A stretch of DNA of 24,568 nucleotides from positions 1 to 24,568 of the forward strand of contig JANQGC010000025.1 of assembly GCA_028277515.1 (NCBI GenBank). The letters are read 5' to 3'. This document shows positions 6,052-13,798 of the stretch, piece after piece. The translations under genes and the position numbers were made by a program. Source of the stretch: Anaerolineae bacterium. GTDB lineage: Bacteria > Chloroflexota > Anaerolineae > Promineifilales > Promineifilaceae. Below the pieces are notes generated by a model that did no database searches, was not told where the DNA came from, and saw only the letters and a list, made by a program, of their open reading frames with translations. Numbering within the stretch: the first letter of the stretch is position 1; each line of letters opens with the position of its first letter.

Positions 6052-7793
6052 CCAAGCTGCACAGTTCAAACCTGGCCAAAATGGCTGGAACCGAAAATGA
6101 TGGGGCGCTGCTTGAACTGCGGGAAAAATATCGCAGTACTGTTTTTGTGCGTTTTGTGATCAGACCTTTCCTTCAAACTGTCCTGATCTTGTCTCTAATC
6201 GTCGGTCTGCTGGCCCTGATCAGGGCAGTTACCCTTGATGATCGCTGGTTTTCGCTGCTGCCGCTCTTCTTTTTTGTTATCCTGGAAGCGATTTACACGA
6301 CAAATTGGATCAAGCATCCTGACCGGTTGCGCTTAGATCGCTCGACATACCGGGCGGCCGAACTGCTTCTATTGCTAATCATCACGCGCCTGGCCACCTG
6401 GGTTGTATTTGATGGTGGCCTGCCGCTGCGAGAACAACTCGTTTTGTACTTTACCAACCCATTTTCTTTTATCTTGAACGGTCCATTTCTGGTAGCGGTT
6501 GTATTGACAATGATCGCCTGGCGTCTGGCTATTCTGATCGGTGACATTTTTATGCAATTGCAGGTTAGTGAGTTTGAACTTCGATTTTATAGCCTGCCTT
6601 TGGCGCTGCGCAAAGCCCGTTCCGATGACCAACCAATTTATACCAGCCGCCGTCAATTGGTCACGCGCTTTGCTCAATTCTGGCTGTGGGGTGGGGTTTT
6701 GCTGGTTATTACCATTGGCTTGAGTACCCTGGAACTTAGTTCGTTAACCACACTAAAGAATCCCCTGGCGATCGCCCGTTTTGGGCTTCAGCCAGGGTTG
6801 TTAGCTGTCCTGTTGATTTACTTCGGGGCCGGTTTTTTCTTGCTGAGCCAGGCCAAGTTGATGGAAATGAATTCGCGCTGGCTGTTAAATGAATTTGAAC
6901 AAGATGAACTTATGCAGAAAAGGTGGCAGCGATCCAGTCTCTTCCTGCTCCTCTTGATAGGGTTGATCGCTGCCTTTTTGCCTATCGGCCCTAATTTAGC
7001 CATTGGCTATATCATCGCTGCCCTGCTCTATGCGCTATTCCTGTTGGGCAGCCTTATCATTTTTCTGTTGACGCTCCCACTGCTACTTTTATATGCCCTG
7101 TTTCCTGGACAAACTGGCGAACAAGCGCCACCACTTCCACCCATTGCACCTGAGAACATACCAGATGAGGTTCCACCGGAGCTGTCCTCGTTGGGTGAGA
7201 CGATTGCCCTTGTTTTGACTTCCGCTTTTTGGACTGTTCTTGCGGTAATTGCCGTTCTAGCTTTATTGTATTTTCTCCGTGAACGAAAGCAGATATTACA
7301 GGAGAGATCGATTAAAGATGTTTGGTCTCGTTTTTGGCGGGGATTCAAAAACTACTTATTTAATCTTTGGCATCGTATTGAGAATGTCAACTTAAAATTA
7401 CCTGACTTTTCTTCAGGAAAGAAAGAGCAAGAGCCAGGTGAGAGCAGCCGGAATCGTCCCTGGGGATTCTTCCGATTAGGAGCATTAAATCCGCGGCAAC
7501 AGATTCGCTACTTCTATCTTTCAACCGTACGTAGGGCAGGAGAAAGAGGGGTAAAACGCGGGGTTGCGGAAACACCATTGGAATTCGCGGAGGATTTGAA
7601 GGATGGTTGGCCTACGGCTAAAGAGGGGGTTGAGGTGTTGACCAATGCCTTCCTCAAGGCTCGCTATACCACGGAGCCGATCAGTGATGATGATCTCCCG
7701 CAGGTGAAAAAGACCTGGAAGGACGTGCGTCGCCAGTTGAAGAAACGTTCCGAACGGGGTGGACAAGAAGCAGCAGATCAATCTGGCCAATAG
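6048..7793 (+). CDS. Polytopic membrane protein with C-terminal DUF4129
   Basis: A 581-residue protein with roughly eight to nine predicted membrane segments (for example 40-62, 68-86, 104-121, 145-165, 212-230, 250-267, 298-350 and 386-409), a Pro-rich loop near 355-376, and a soluble C-terminal DUF4129 domain at about 483-565. DUF4129 features visible are RQQIRYFYLSTVRRAGERG, then ETPLEFAEDL and AFLKARYTTEP. In related operons DUF4129 usually sits at the end of a transglutaminase-like TgpA protein beside MoxR and DUF58. Here no transglutaminase Cys-His-Asp core is seen, so this gene carries only the membrane and DUF4129 parts. It overlaps DUF58 by four bases. Function is unknown; envelope maintenance is a guess from context. 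Confidence 0.82.
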   Translation: MTKLHSSNLAKMAGTENDGALLELREKYRSTVFVRFVIRPFLQTVLILSLIVGLLALIRAVTLDDRWFSLLPLFFFVILEAIYTTNWIKHPDRLRLDRSTYRAAELLLLLIITRLATWVVFDGGLPLREQLVLYFTNPFSFILNGPFLVAVVLTMIAWRLAILIGDIFMQLQVSEFELRFYSLPLALRKARSDDQPIYTSRRQLVTRFAQFWLWGGVLLVITIGLSTLELSSLTTLKNPLAIARFGLQPGLLAVLLIYFGAGFFLLSQAKLMEMNSRWLLNEFEQDELMQKRWQRSSLFLLLLIGLIAAFLPIGPNLAIGYIIAALLYALFLLGSLIIFLLTLPLLLLYALFPGQTGEQAPPLPPIAPENIPDEVPPELSSLGETIALVLTSAFWTVLAVIAVLALLYFLRERKQILQERSIKDVWSRFWRGFKNYLFNLWHRIENVNLKLPDFSSGKKEQEPGESSRNRPWGFFRLGALNPRQQIRYFYLSTVRRAGERGVKRGVAETPLEFAEDLKDGWPTAKEGVEVLTNAFLKARYTTEPISDDDLPQVKKTWKDVRRQLKKRSERGGQEAADQSGQ

Positions 7794-7861
7794 CGAAAAC
7801 CATTTAATAAAAGTTGTCAAATTTTAAGTAACATAGCATTGAACCGCAAAAGGAGTCAGTA

Positions 7862-9373
7862 ATGCAGCAAATTGTCGAATGCGTTCCTAATTTTAGCAAT
7901 GGCCGTGAACCGCAGATTTATAATGGTCTGGCAGAAAGGATCGGTAAAGTGGCCGGCGTGACGGTCCTTGATGTTAGCGCCGATCCGGACCACAATCGTT
8001 CCGTGATTACCTTCGTTGGCGCACCGGCCAATGTTGAGGAAGCGGCCTTCCAGGCGATTAAACAGGCTGCGCAACTGATCGATTTAGACGTACATGAGGG
8101 AGAACATCCACGCATCGGCGCTACTGATGTGTGCCCCTTCATCCCCGTAAAAAACGTCAGCACGGCCGATTGCGTGGCCATCGCCCAGAGACTTGGCCGG
8201 CGCGTTGGCCAGGAACTAGGTATCGCTGTTTACCTTTACGGTGATGCGGCGACCCGTCCCGAACGCAAGAAACTCTCCGCGATTCGCAAAGGGGAATATG
8301 AACTTTGGAAAAGTGAAGTGGCGACGAATCCTGATCGCGAACCGGATTTTGGCCCGGCGCAAGCAAAACCGTGGGGCGCAACGGTGATCGGTGCCCGGCC
8401 GTTTCTGATCGCTTACAATATATATTTGAACAGCAACAACGTAGAAATTGCTGACAAGATCGCCCGTGACATCCGCTTCATTGGCGGGGGCCTGCGCTAC
8501 GTTCAGGCCAAGGGTTTCCTGGTCGAGGGGCAGGCGCAGGTGAGCATGAACCTCACCAATTTTGCAAAGACGCCGATTTATCGCGTACAGGAATTGGTGC
8601 GCCGGGAGGCGGCGCGTTATGGGTTGAGCATCACCAAGGCGGAATTGATCGGCATGACGCCCCAAAAAGCGTTAATGGAAGCGGCCAAATATTATTTACA
8701 GCTTGATGATATGCAGGATGGCCAGGTGTTGGAATACAAATTGCTGGATACAGAGGGTGACGTTTTAGCCCCTAATGAGTTTATTGAGGCGACCGCTTCG
8801 GCCAGGCCTACGCCGGGCGGCGGCTCGACGGCCGCTTTGGCCGGTGCACTGGCGGCGGCCCTGGTGCAAATGGTCGCCGGCTTAACCACCGGCCGCAAGA
8901 AATATCAGGATGTTTCCGCGGAAGCGCAGCAGATATTGGAGGATGCCGGCCACCTGCGGGTCGAACTTGCCAAAGCGGTAGACGAGGACAGCGCAGCCTT
9001 CAATGGCGTCATGGCTGTTTATCGTGACAAATCGCTAGAAAAAGACCAAAAGGCAGAGGCGCTTGAATCAGCCACCATCTATGCCGCTAACGTTCCCCTA
9101 CGGGTAGCAAAATTAAGCCTGAGAGCCGCTGAACTAGCTGCGGCCATCACGCGTATTGGCAATGTTAATGCCGCATCTGACGCAGTTGCCGGTGCCATCA
9201 TGGCCCAGGCGGCTGTCCAGGTCGCCGGGATGAATGTCAAGATCAACTGCGCGGGTATGCAGGACCAGGCTCTGGCGGCCGAATACCGGGGACAGATCGC
9301 CGATTTGGAAGAGGCGGTGGACAGCCTTGCCGAAGAGGCGAAGAAATTGGCGGCAAAACGCGGAGGATTTTAG
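7862..9373 (+). CDS. ftcD: Glutamate formimidoyltransferase / formimidoyl-THF cyclodeaminase (fused)
   Basis: A 503-residue bifunctional enzyme. The N-terminal part (about 1-300) transfers the formimino group from formiminoglutamate to tetrahydrofolate; the C-terminal part (about 305-500) deaminates and cyclises it to 5,10-methenyl-THF with release of ammonia. Together they link histidine breakdown to one-carbon metabolism in the cytoplasm. Seen: ECVPNFSNGR at the N-terminus, HEGEHPRIGATD with H82 in the position of the known catalytic histidine, the folate-side motif WGATVIGAR, and in the cyclodeaminase TPGGGSTAA (317-325) and NAASDAVAGA with D440. The ATG at 7862 follows AGGAG. No hut genes are adjacent. 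It may share a transcript with the downstream M23 gene, which begins 2 bases later. Confidence 0.96.
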   Translation: MQQIVECVPNFSNGREPQIYNGLAERIGKVAGVTVLDVSADPDHNRSVITFVGAPANVEEAAFQAIKQAAQLIDLDVHEGEHPRIGATDVCPFIPVKNVSTADCVAIAQRLGRRVGQELGIAVYLYGDAATRPERKKLSAIRKGEYELWKSEVATNPDREPDFGPAQAKPWGATVIGARPFLIAYNIYLNSNNVEIADKIARDIRFIGGGLRYVQAKGFLVEGQAQVSMNLTNFAKTPIYRVQELVRREAARYGLSITKAELIGMTPQKALMEAAKYYLQLDDMQDGQVLEYKLLDTEGDVLAPNEFIEATASARPTPGGGSTAALAGALAAALVQMVAGLTTGRKKYQDVSAEAQQILEDAGHLRVELAKAVDEDSAAFNGVMAVYRDKSLEKDQKAEALESATIYAANVPLRVAKLSLRAAELAAAITRIGNVNAASDAVAGAIMAQAAVQVAGMNVKINCAGMQDQALAAEYRGQIADLEEAVDSLAEEAKKLAAKRGGF

Positions 9374-9375
9374 AT

Positions 9376-10515
9376 TTGCCCATGCGATGCGCCGGGCGAG
9401 GGAGGTTTTTGCTTTTTACGCTTGCCTTGCCCCTGATCGTTCTTTTCAACAGCGCCTGCCGGGAGACGGCCGCTTTACCTGAGAGCAATTCCCCTGCACC
9501 GACTGTGGCCATTCCAACGATTGCGGTAACGGCGGCCCCTGAACAGCCCAGCCCGGCCGCAATAAATGCAGGTGGGCCGGAAACACCCGTACCGGTTGAG
9601 CTGCCTGCGTTTTCCTTAGTTGAGGTTTCACCGACGATACCGCCACCTGAGCCGCCAAAAGAAGATGGACCTGCTGAGGCTAAAGTGGCTCCCAGCTCCA
9701 CGCCTTCTCCTACGCCGCAGCCCACATTCACACCGCCAGCATTGCCTTTCACCTCAACTAATGAACATTATTGGCTGCGCCGGCCTATCGCCGAAGGTGG
9801 TACCGTGTGGACAGATAAGGCTTACCCTTACGGTGGCACGCGTGGGGGCAACTTACGTCCCCATCATGGCGTGGAATTTTACGTGCCTACCGGCACCGAA
9901 ATACTGGCGGCCGCCAGTGGAACCGTCGTAGTCGCCGGCGCTGATGATGAGCAAAGTTATGGCCCGCATAAAAATTTTTACGGCAACCTGGTGGTTATCG
10001 AACTGGATACACAATTCCTTGGCCAGCCGGTTTACAATCTTTATGGGCACCTTTCGCAGATCCTGGTTGAGGAAGGCCAGCAGGTCGAATCCCAGGAAAT
10101 CATCGCCCTTTCCGGGGCGACGGGGGTCGCTGATGGACCCCATTTGCATTTTGAAGTGCGTGTTGACCAAAATGATTATGGCAGTACGCGCAACCCGCTG
10201 CTCTGGCTTTATCCCTTTCCGGATCATGGGGTTGTGGTCGGCCGTGTCTCCTGGCCCAGCGGCGAACTGGTACAGGGCGCGCAACTCTTTTTGCGCCGCG
10301 TGGATGCGCCCTCCAAATATGCAGAAACAACAACATATACTATCGGCGATATTCCCCTTAATGCTGATGAAGGTTGGCAGGAAAATTTCGCTTTTGATGA
10401 TGTGGAGGCGGGGTACTATGAGATTGAGGTGCGCCGGGGTAATCGTAAGGTCAAGGAGGGGGTCTGGGTGTACCCTTATCGGACCAGTGCGGTTGAAATC
10501 ATACTCAACTGGTGA
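9376..10515 (+). CDS. M23 (LytM/NlpD-type) peptidase lipoprotein with unusual metal site
   Basis: A 379-residue exported protein. A lipoprotein signal peptide ends at FNSAC (C28), followed by a long Pro/Thr/Ser-rich linker to about residue 125. The M23 domain spans about 150-270: HHGVEF (H163, E167), YGHLSQ (H225) and GPHLHFE (H256, H258). The classical HxxxD zinc motif is HxxxE here. M23 enzymes cut peptidoglycan peptides; some act only as activators after losing metal ligands. A beta-sandwich-like tail (about 285-379) with a GRVSWPSGELVQGAQL pattern follows. The TTG at 9376 is preferred because GGAGG (9362-9366) is 9 bases upstream; the ATG at 9382 would be 15 bases away. It is 2 bases after ftcD and convergent with the SDR gene, with a 3-base gap. 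Confidence 0.85.
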   Translation: MPMRCAGRGRFLLFTLALPLIVLFNSACRETAALPESNSPAPTVAIPTIAVTAAPEQPSPAAINAGGPETPVPVELPAFSLVEVSPTIPPPEPPKEDGPAEAKVAPSSTPSPTPQPTFTPPALPFTSTNEHYWLRRPIAEGGTVWTDKAYPYGGTRGGNLRPHHGVEFYVPTGTEILAAASGTVVVAGADDEQSYGPHKNFYGNLVVIELDTQFLGQPVYNLYGHLSQILVEEGQQVESQEIIALSGATGVADGPHLHFEVRVDQNDYGSTRNPLLWLYPFPDHGVVVGRVSWPSGELVQGAQLFLRRVDAPSKYAETTTYTIGDIPLNADEGWQENFAFDDVEAGYYEIEVRRGNRKVKEGVWVYPYRTSAVEIILNW

Positions 10516-10528
10516 GTCTTATTTTTTT
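10474..10528 (+). terminator. Weak candidate terminator after the M23 gene
   Basis: ACCAGT and ACTGGT flank an inner GTTGA/TCAAC stem overlapping the last codons, followed several bases later by seven T (10522-10528). The stem is short and the T-run is displaced, so this is tentative. Confidence 0.25.
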
Positions 10529-11364
10529 ATACCCAGCCGCCCGGCTACGATGCGGTCTAACCAACGGTCAGGCAGCCAGCGGGGAATGAGCCAGCCGGTG
10601 AGGCGCTTGCGCGGAATAGGGTAGCGAGTTTGTGGATTGTTACTGGAAACGGCCGTACCAATCACCTGCACCACCTTCTCCACCGGCAAACCGCTGCGCT
10701 CTCTTTCGGCCAATTGTTTCTCCAGCCCAGCAAACAGTTCTCCATAATCTCCCTCACTATAGCGTTCAATCTGCTTTTTATATTTATCTTTGATCGGGGT
10801 ACTGGTTGTACCCGGTTCAATGAGTACAACGTCGATGTCATAAAGCATCAGTTCGCGGCGCAAGGAGTCGGATAGCGCTTCCAGGGCATGCTTGGATGCG
10901 GCGTATGCACCCATGAAGGGGTAAGCGATCTGCCCACTGACAGAACTGATGTTGACGATCCGGCCGCGCGGGTGAGGTGCATCTATTCGCGCGCCTAACA
11001 GGGGTAGAAACTGTTGGGTGACGTCAAGTAGTCCAAACAGATTAACCTCAAAATGGGCGCGAAACTCTTCCAGGGGCGTCTCTTGCAAGGGTCCGGGTAT
11101 GACGATGCCGGCATTGTTAATGAGAGCACTAAGATTGTTGTTACCAATAGTCTCTTGCACCTGGGTCACGGCCGAGCCAATCGCCGCGCTGTCCGTAACA
11201 TCAAATAGAAGCGGAATAAATCGATCGCCTAACCGCCGGGTCAGGTAATTTGCATCCTCCGGCTTGCGCACGCTGCCAAACACCAGGTAATCGTTTTGAG
11301 CCAGGTGCTCGGCCGTCGCCTGCCCTAACCCTGAGGAAACGCCGGTGATGACCGCTGATTTCAT
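10519..11364 (-). CDS. Short-chain dehydrogenase/reductase (classical SDR)
   Basis: A 281-residue classical SDR oxidoreductase. The nucleotide motif TGVSSGLG lies at 7-14, with SVRKPED after strand 2 (a basic residue that would suit NADP). NNAG is at 83-86, the catalytic serine lies in ISSVSG (about 140), and YAASK supplies Y154 and K158. The C-terminal half, with EPGTTSTPI and a Trp/Arg-rich end, resembles SDRs of the retinol-dehydrogenase/YqjQ-like group; the substrate is unknown. The ATG at 11364 has GGAG 8 bases upstream and leaves a 4-base gap to the DUF1461 stop. A longer frame to 11394 would overlap that gene and lacks a better site. It is the last gene of the DUF1461-SDR unit. Confidence 0.9.
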   Translation of the reverse strand: MKSAVITGVSSGLGQATAEHLAQNDYLVFGSVRKPEDANYLTRRLGDRFIPLLFDVTDSAAIGSAVTQVQETIGNNNLSALINNAGIVIPGPLQETPLEEFRAHFEVNLFGLLDVTQQFLPLLGARIDAPHPRGRIVNISSVSGQIAYPFMGAYAASKHALEALSDSLRRELMLYDIDVVLIEPGTTSTPIKDKYKKQIERYSEGDYGELFAGLEKQLAERERSGLPVEKVVQVIGTAVSSNNPQTRYPIPRKRLTGWLIPRWLPDRWLDRIVAGRLGIKK

Positions 11365-11368
11365 GTAT

Positions 11369-12064
11369 TTAGCTCCATCTTCTGCCCAATCCAAAACCGA
11401 TCAAGGCTAAAATGATGCCTTCTAACAAGATGAGTCCAAACCAGAGCAAGCCAAAATCAAACCAGAACTGCTCCGGGAAAAGACGGATCAAGGAATCGCT
11501 GTAGCTGAAGGTCCAGGTGCCTGAAGCGAAGAACAGGTTGTGGAAAACAGTAAAGGCCAGGCTCCAGGCTACACCCATAAACAAAATGATTGCCAAAACC
11601 AGGATCACAGACAGCAACCCGCCATGCTTGAGCGCCTTAGCCCCTTGAGAGCGGGTTTCAGGGCGAGCCAACAGCAAGATTAACCCGCCAACGACGATAA
11701 TACTCAGCACCCAGAGCACGCTCTTAAAGGCGTCAGCCACGTTTTTGACGTCTAACATATGGCCAATTTCTCGTTCATTATAAAGCGGCTCATCCGTACC
11801 AGGCAGGCGCAGATCTTCTAACAGATAGATGACTTCGCCGGCAGGTTCGGGGCGCTGTAAATAATTCAGGGTAGCATCTGCCAACGCCAGCCGTTCTTCA
11901 AGCGTGAAACCAAAAGCATCGGGGGCGATGCGGCGATATTCCCACTCCGGGTAGGTCGGGTTTTCCCAGGCAATCAGTAGCCTGACTGTGCCCAGGATAA
12001 GCAGAAAAGGGATGGCTATCACAATGAGCCAGCGGATGATGGTGTAAAGGCGTTTATTTTGCAA
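11369..12064 (-). CDS. DUF1461 / TIGR01906-type integral membrane protein
   Basis: A 231-residue membrane protein. There is an N-terminal hydrophobic segment (about 10-30), an extracytoplasmic loop with YNEREIGHMLDV, then three more hydrophobic segments. The block VFHNLFFASGTWTF...LIRLFPEQFW near the third segment is the hallmark of the DUF1461 family, whose function is unknown. The start at 12064 is a TTG with GGAG (12075-12072) 7 bases upstream. The only upstream in-frame ATG (12103) would add 13 residues encoded by an inverted-repeat arm and has no ribosome-binding site. It sits 4 bases before the SDR gene. Confidence 0.85.
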   Translation of the reverse strand: MQNKRLYTIIRWLIVIAIPFLLILGTVRLLIAWENPTYPEWEYRRIAPDAFGFTLEERLALADATLNYLQRPEPAGEVIYLLEDLRLPGTDEPLYNEREIGHMLDVKNVADAFKSVLWVLSIIVVGGLILLLARPETRSQGAKALKHGGLLSVILVLAIILFMGVAWSLAFTVFHNLFFASGTWTFSYSDSLIRLFPEQFWFDFGLLWFGLILLEGIILALIGFGLGRRWS

Positions 12065-12077
12065 AGTTTTTCTCCAA

Positions 12078-12131
12078 TGTAACGCGACTTGCCTAAATCG
12101 CAAAACGGCGATTTAGACAAATCGCGTTACA
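12078..12131. repeat. Long near-perfect inverted repeat between two minus-strand genes
   Basis: Arms 12078-12101 and 12108-12131 are 24 bases each, pair with only two mismatches, and enclose a six-base loop. The outer ends read TGTAACGCGA and TCGCGTTACA. It begins 2 bases after the stop of the spermidine-synthase-like gene and ends just before the DUF1461 ribosome-binding site. It looks like a small palindromic intergenic (REP/MITE-like) element. A related structure is at 16815-16874. Confidence 0.75.
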
Positions 12132-12133
12132 AC

Positions 12134-13645
12134 TCAATTTCCTAATCCGGGTAGGCCGGTCGGTCCTTCTTCCAGCAAAAAGCGCAGGACGAGGGAATCG
12201 ACGATGGTTTCTACTGGGGCGCGCTCATCAGTGAAAATTATATCGCCGCTTGTGGCCGGTACGAGGTGGGTCACGGCCGTTTCTAAAGCATCACGCAGCA
12301 AGGGATCGGCATTTCCATCTAAATTGTCCAAATTGGCTCGCAAATTTTCAGCGGTCGTCGGCCGCACAGTGGCCACCAAGATCGTGTTCAAAGCCCCCGG
12401 TACGTCAATCGCATGCACCGAAGGGAAAACCATTTGCAGCGTGGCCGTAATCGCTTCGACCAAACGGCGATCATTTGGCGCGCGGCCGACATTGACGGCG
12501 ACCACCCCGTTGTCCGTCAGGTGGTCACGAACCTCATAAAAGAAATCCTGGGTGGTTAAATGCCAGGGGATGTAGGGCACCTTGTAAGCGTCCAGGGTGA
12601 TGACATCATATTGTCCCGGCAGTTGATTTAATTCATAACGGCCGTCGCCGACGATGACGTTGATGTTGGGATCATCCAGGGCAAAATAGTCGCGACCGGC
12701 CTGCACAACAGCCGGATCGAGTTCAATGCCGTCAATGGTCAGGCCGTCGAAGACCCGGTTGTACTGTTTGGGTATCGTGCCGGCGGCCAACCCAATGACG
12801 GCTAAACTGTCAACCTCAACTGGCCCAGGGTTAAAAAATGGGGTGGCAAGCATGATACTCCACACGGAAATGCGCGGCACTCGGCCGTCATCGCAGTAAA
12901 AGGAATGGTAGGCCTGCCCTTCGTTAAGCAAGAGATAGTTGCAGTCACCATTGCGCACAACCTGCACATAATTGTAAGCGGATTCCGTTTCAAAGATCTG
13001 CCCTTCATAAGCCTTGATCCCGCCTTGCGTCCAGAGGAAGATAAATGGCAGCAGGATAAGGGGTAGTAATAAGGCGATGCCTGCTGCGCGGCGGTTGCTG
13101 CGCCAAAGACCAAAAAGGCCGACGATCAGCAGTAAGCCGCCGAATATGACGGCCGTCAGCCGCGATCCGGCCAGGGGAATAACCAGCAGCACGGGCAAGT
13201 AAGTACCTAAGATGCTGCCCCAGGTGGAAAGGGCATAAATTCGGCCGCTGATCCGGCCTGCTTCTCCAACATCGCGCACGGCCAGGCGAATGGCATAGGG
13301 GGAGACACAGCCCAAAAGCGTGACCGGAACGGCGAGAGTGAAAAATACACCAATCAGGGAACTGACAATAGCCCCCAGGTTTAGGACAGCCATAGCGGCT
13401 GCGGCCGAACGCAGCAGCAGGCTGGTTAGCAGCAGGAAAAATACACTGCTAAACCCGGCCAGGGTGACCAGGCCATAAAAGGCGCTTTGATTTGGATAAC
13501 GGACGGCCAGCCAGCCGCCCAGGAAATAGCCGGCGGTTAAAAACAACAAGACCAGGCCGATGACATTGGCCCAGACCAGGTTGGAGGTGCCGTAAACGGT
13601 TTGCAGCATGCGGCTGGTCGTAAACTCAATAGCCAGGGTGCTCAT
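12134..13645 (-). CDS. Membrane-anchored spermidine-synthase-like protein
   Basis: At least 503 residues. The N-terminal half (to about 205) has six or seven hydrophobic segments. The C-terminal half is a Rossmann-type aminopropyltransferase/methyltransferase domain: ESAYNYVQVV (221-230), VIGLAAGTIPK (283-293, cofactor loop), IELDPAVV (307-314), VGDGRYEL (332-339) and VITLDAYKVP with D352. Classical spermidine synthase has a DxxDP-type gate; here only one acidic residue is kept, so polyamine synthesis is unproven. The first ATG (13645) would cut the first membrane helix in half. The frame stays open 5' and encodes RKYLFLTVFIAGM, but no ATG, GTG or TTG is present there. An ATC at 13720 follows GGAAGGAAACC and is a possible unusual start. 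The stop is followed 2 bases later by an inverted repeat. Confidence 0.82.
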   Translation of the reverse strand: MSTLAIEFTTSRMLQTVYGTSNLVWANVIGLVLLFLTAGYFLGGWLAVRYPNQSAFYGLVTLAGFSSVFFLLLTSLLLRSAAAAMAVLNLGAIVSSLIGVFFTLAVPVTLLGCVSPYAIRLAVRDVGEAGRISGRIYALSTWGSILGTYLPVLLVIPLAGSRLTAVIFGGLLLIVGLFGLWRSNRRAAGIALLLPLILLPFIFLWTQGGIKAYEGQIFETESAYNYVQVVRNGDCNYLLLNEGQAYHSFYCDDGRVPRISVWSIMLATPFFNPGPVEVDSLAVIGLAAGTIPKQYNRVFDGLTIDGIELDPAVVQAGRDYFALDDPNINVIVGDGRYELNQLPGQYDVITLDAYKVPYIPWHLTTQDFFYEVRDHLTDNGVVAVNVGRAPNDRRLVEAITATLQMVFPSVHAIDVPGALNTILVATVRPTTAENLRANLDNLDGNADPLLRDALETAVTHLVPATSGDIIFTDERAPVETIVDSLVLRFLLEEGPTGLPGLGN

Positions 13646-13773
13646 GCCGGCGATGAAAACGGTGAGAAAAAGATATTTGCGGCTGGCGCCGGATGGGCTG
13701 TTTGGGTTTGCTGTCTGGATGGTTTCCTTCCCTGCGCAAGCTGGAAAGCTTACGCTACAGAATAAACGTCCTC

Positions 13774-13779
13774 ATTATA
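13774..13779 (-). promoter_or_regulatory. Candidate -10 box for the spermidine-synthase-like gene
   Basis: A perfect TATAAT on the minus strand (13779-13774) lies in the 153-base gap after the GT39 gene and 54 bases before the possible ATC start at 13720. No convincing -35 box is visible at normal spacing. Confidence 0.35.
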
Positions 13780-13798
13780 TCTCTGCCGGTTGAATGGG

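Noticed and set aside
8216..8665. 149-residue minus-strand open frame opposite ftcD
   Set aside because: It is the antisense of a well-conserved enzyme and shows no family motif.
9944..10624. 226-residue plus-strand open frame overlapping the M23 gene and SDR end
   Set aside because: Biased shadow frame rich in Arg/Ser/Met over conserved M23 motifs; it spans two convergent real genes.
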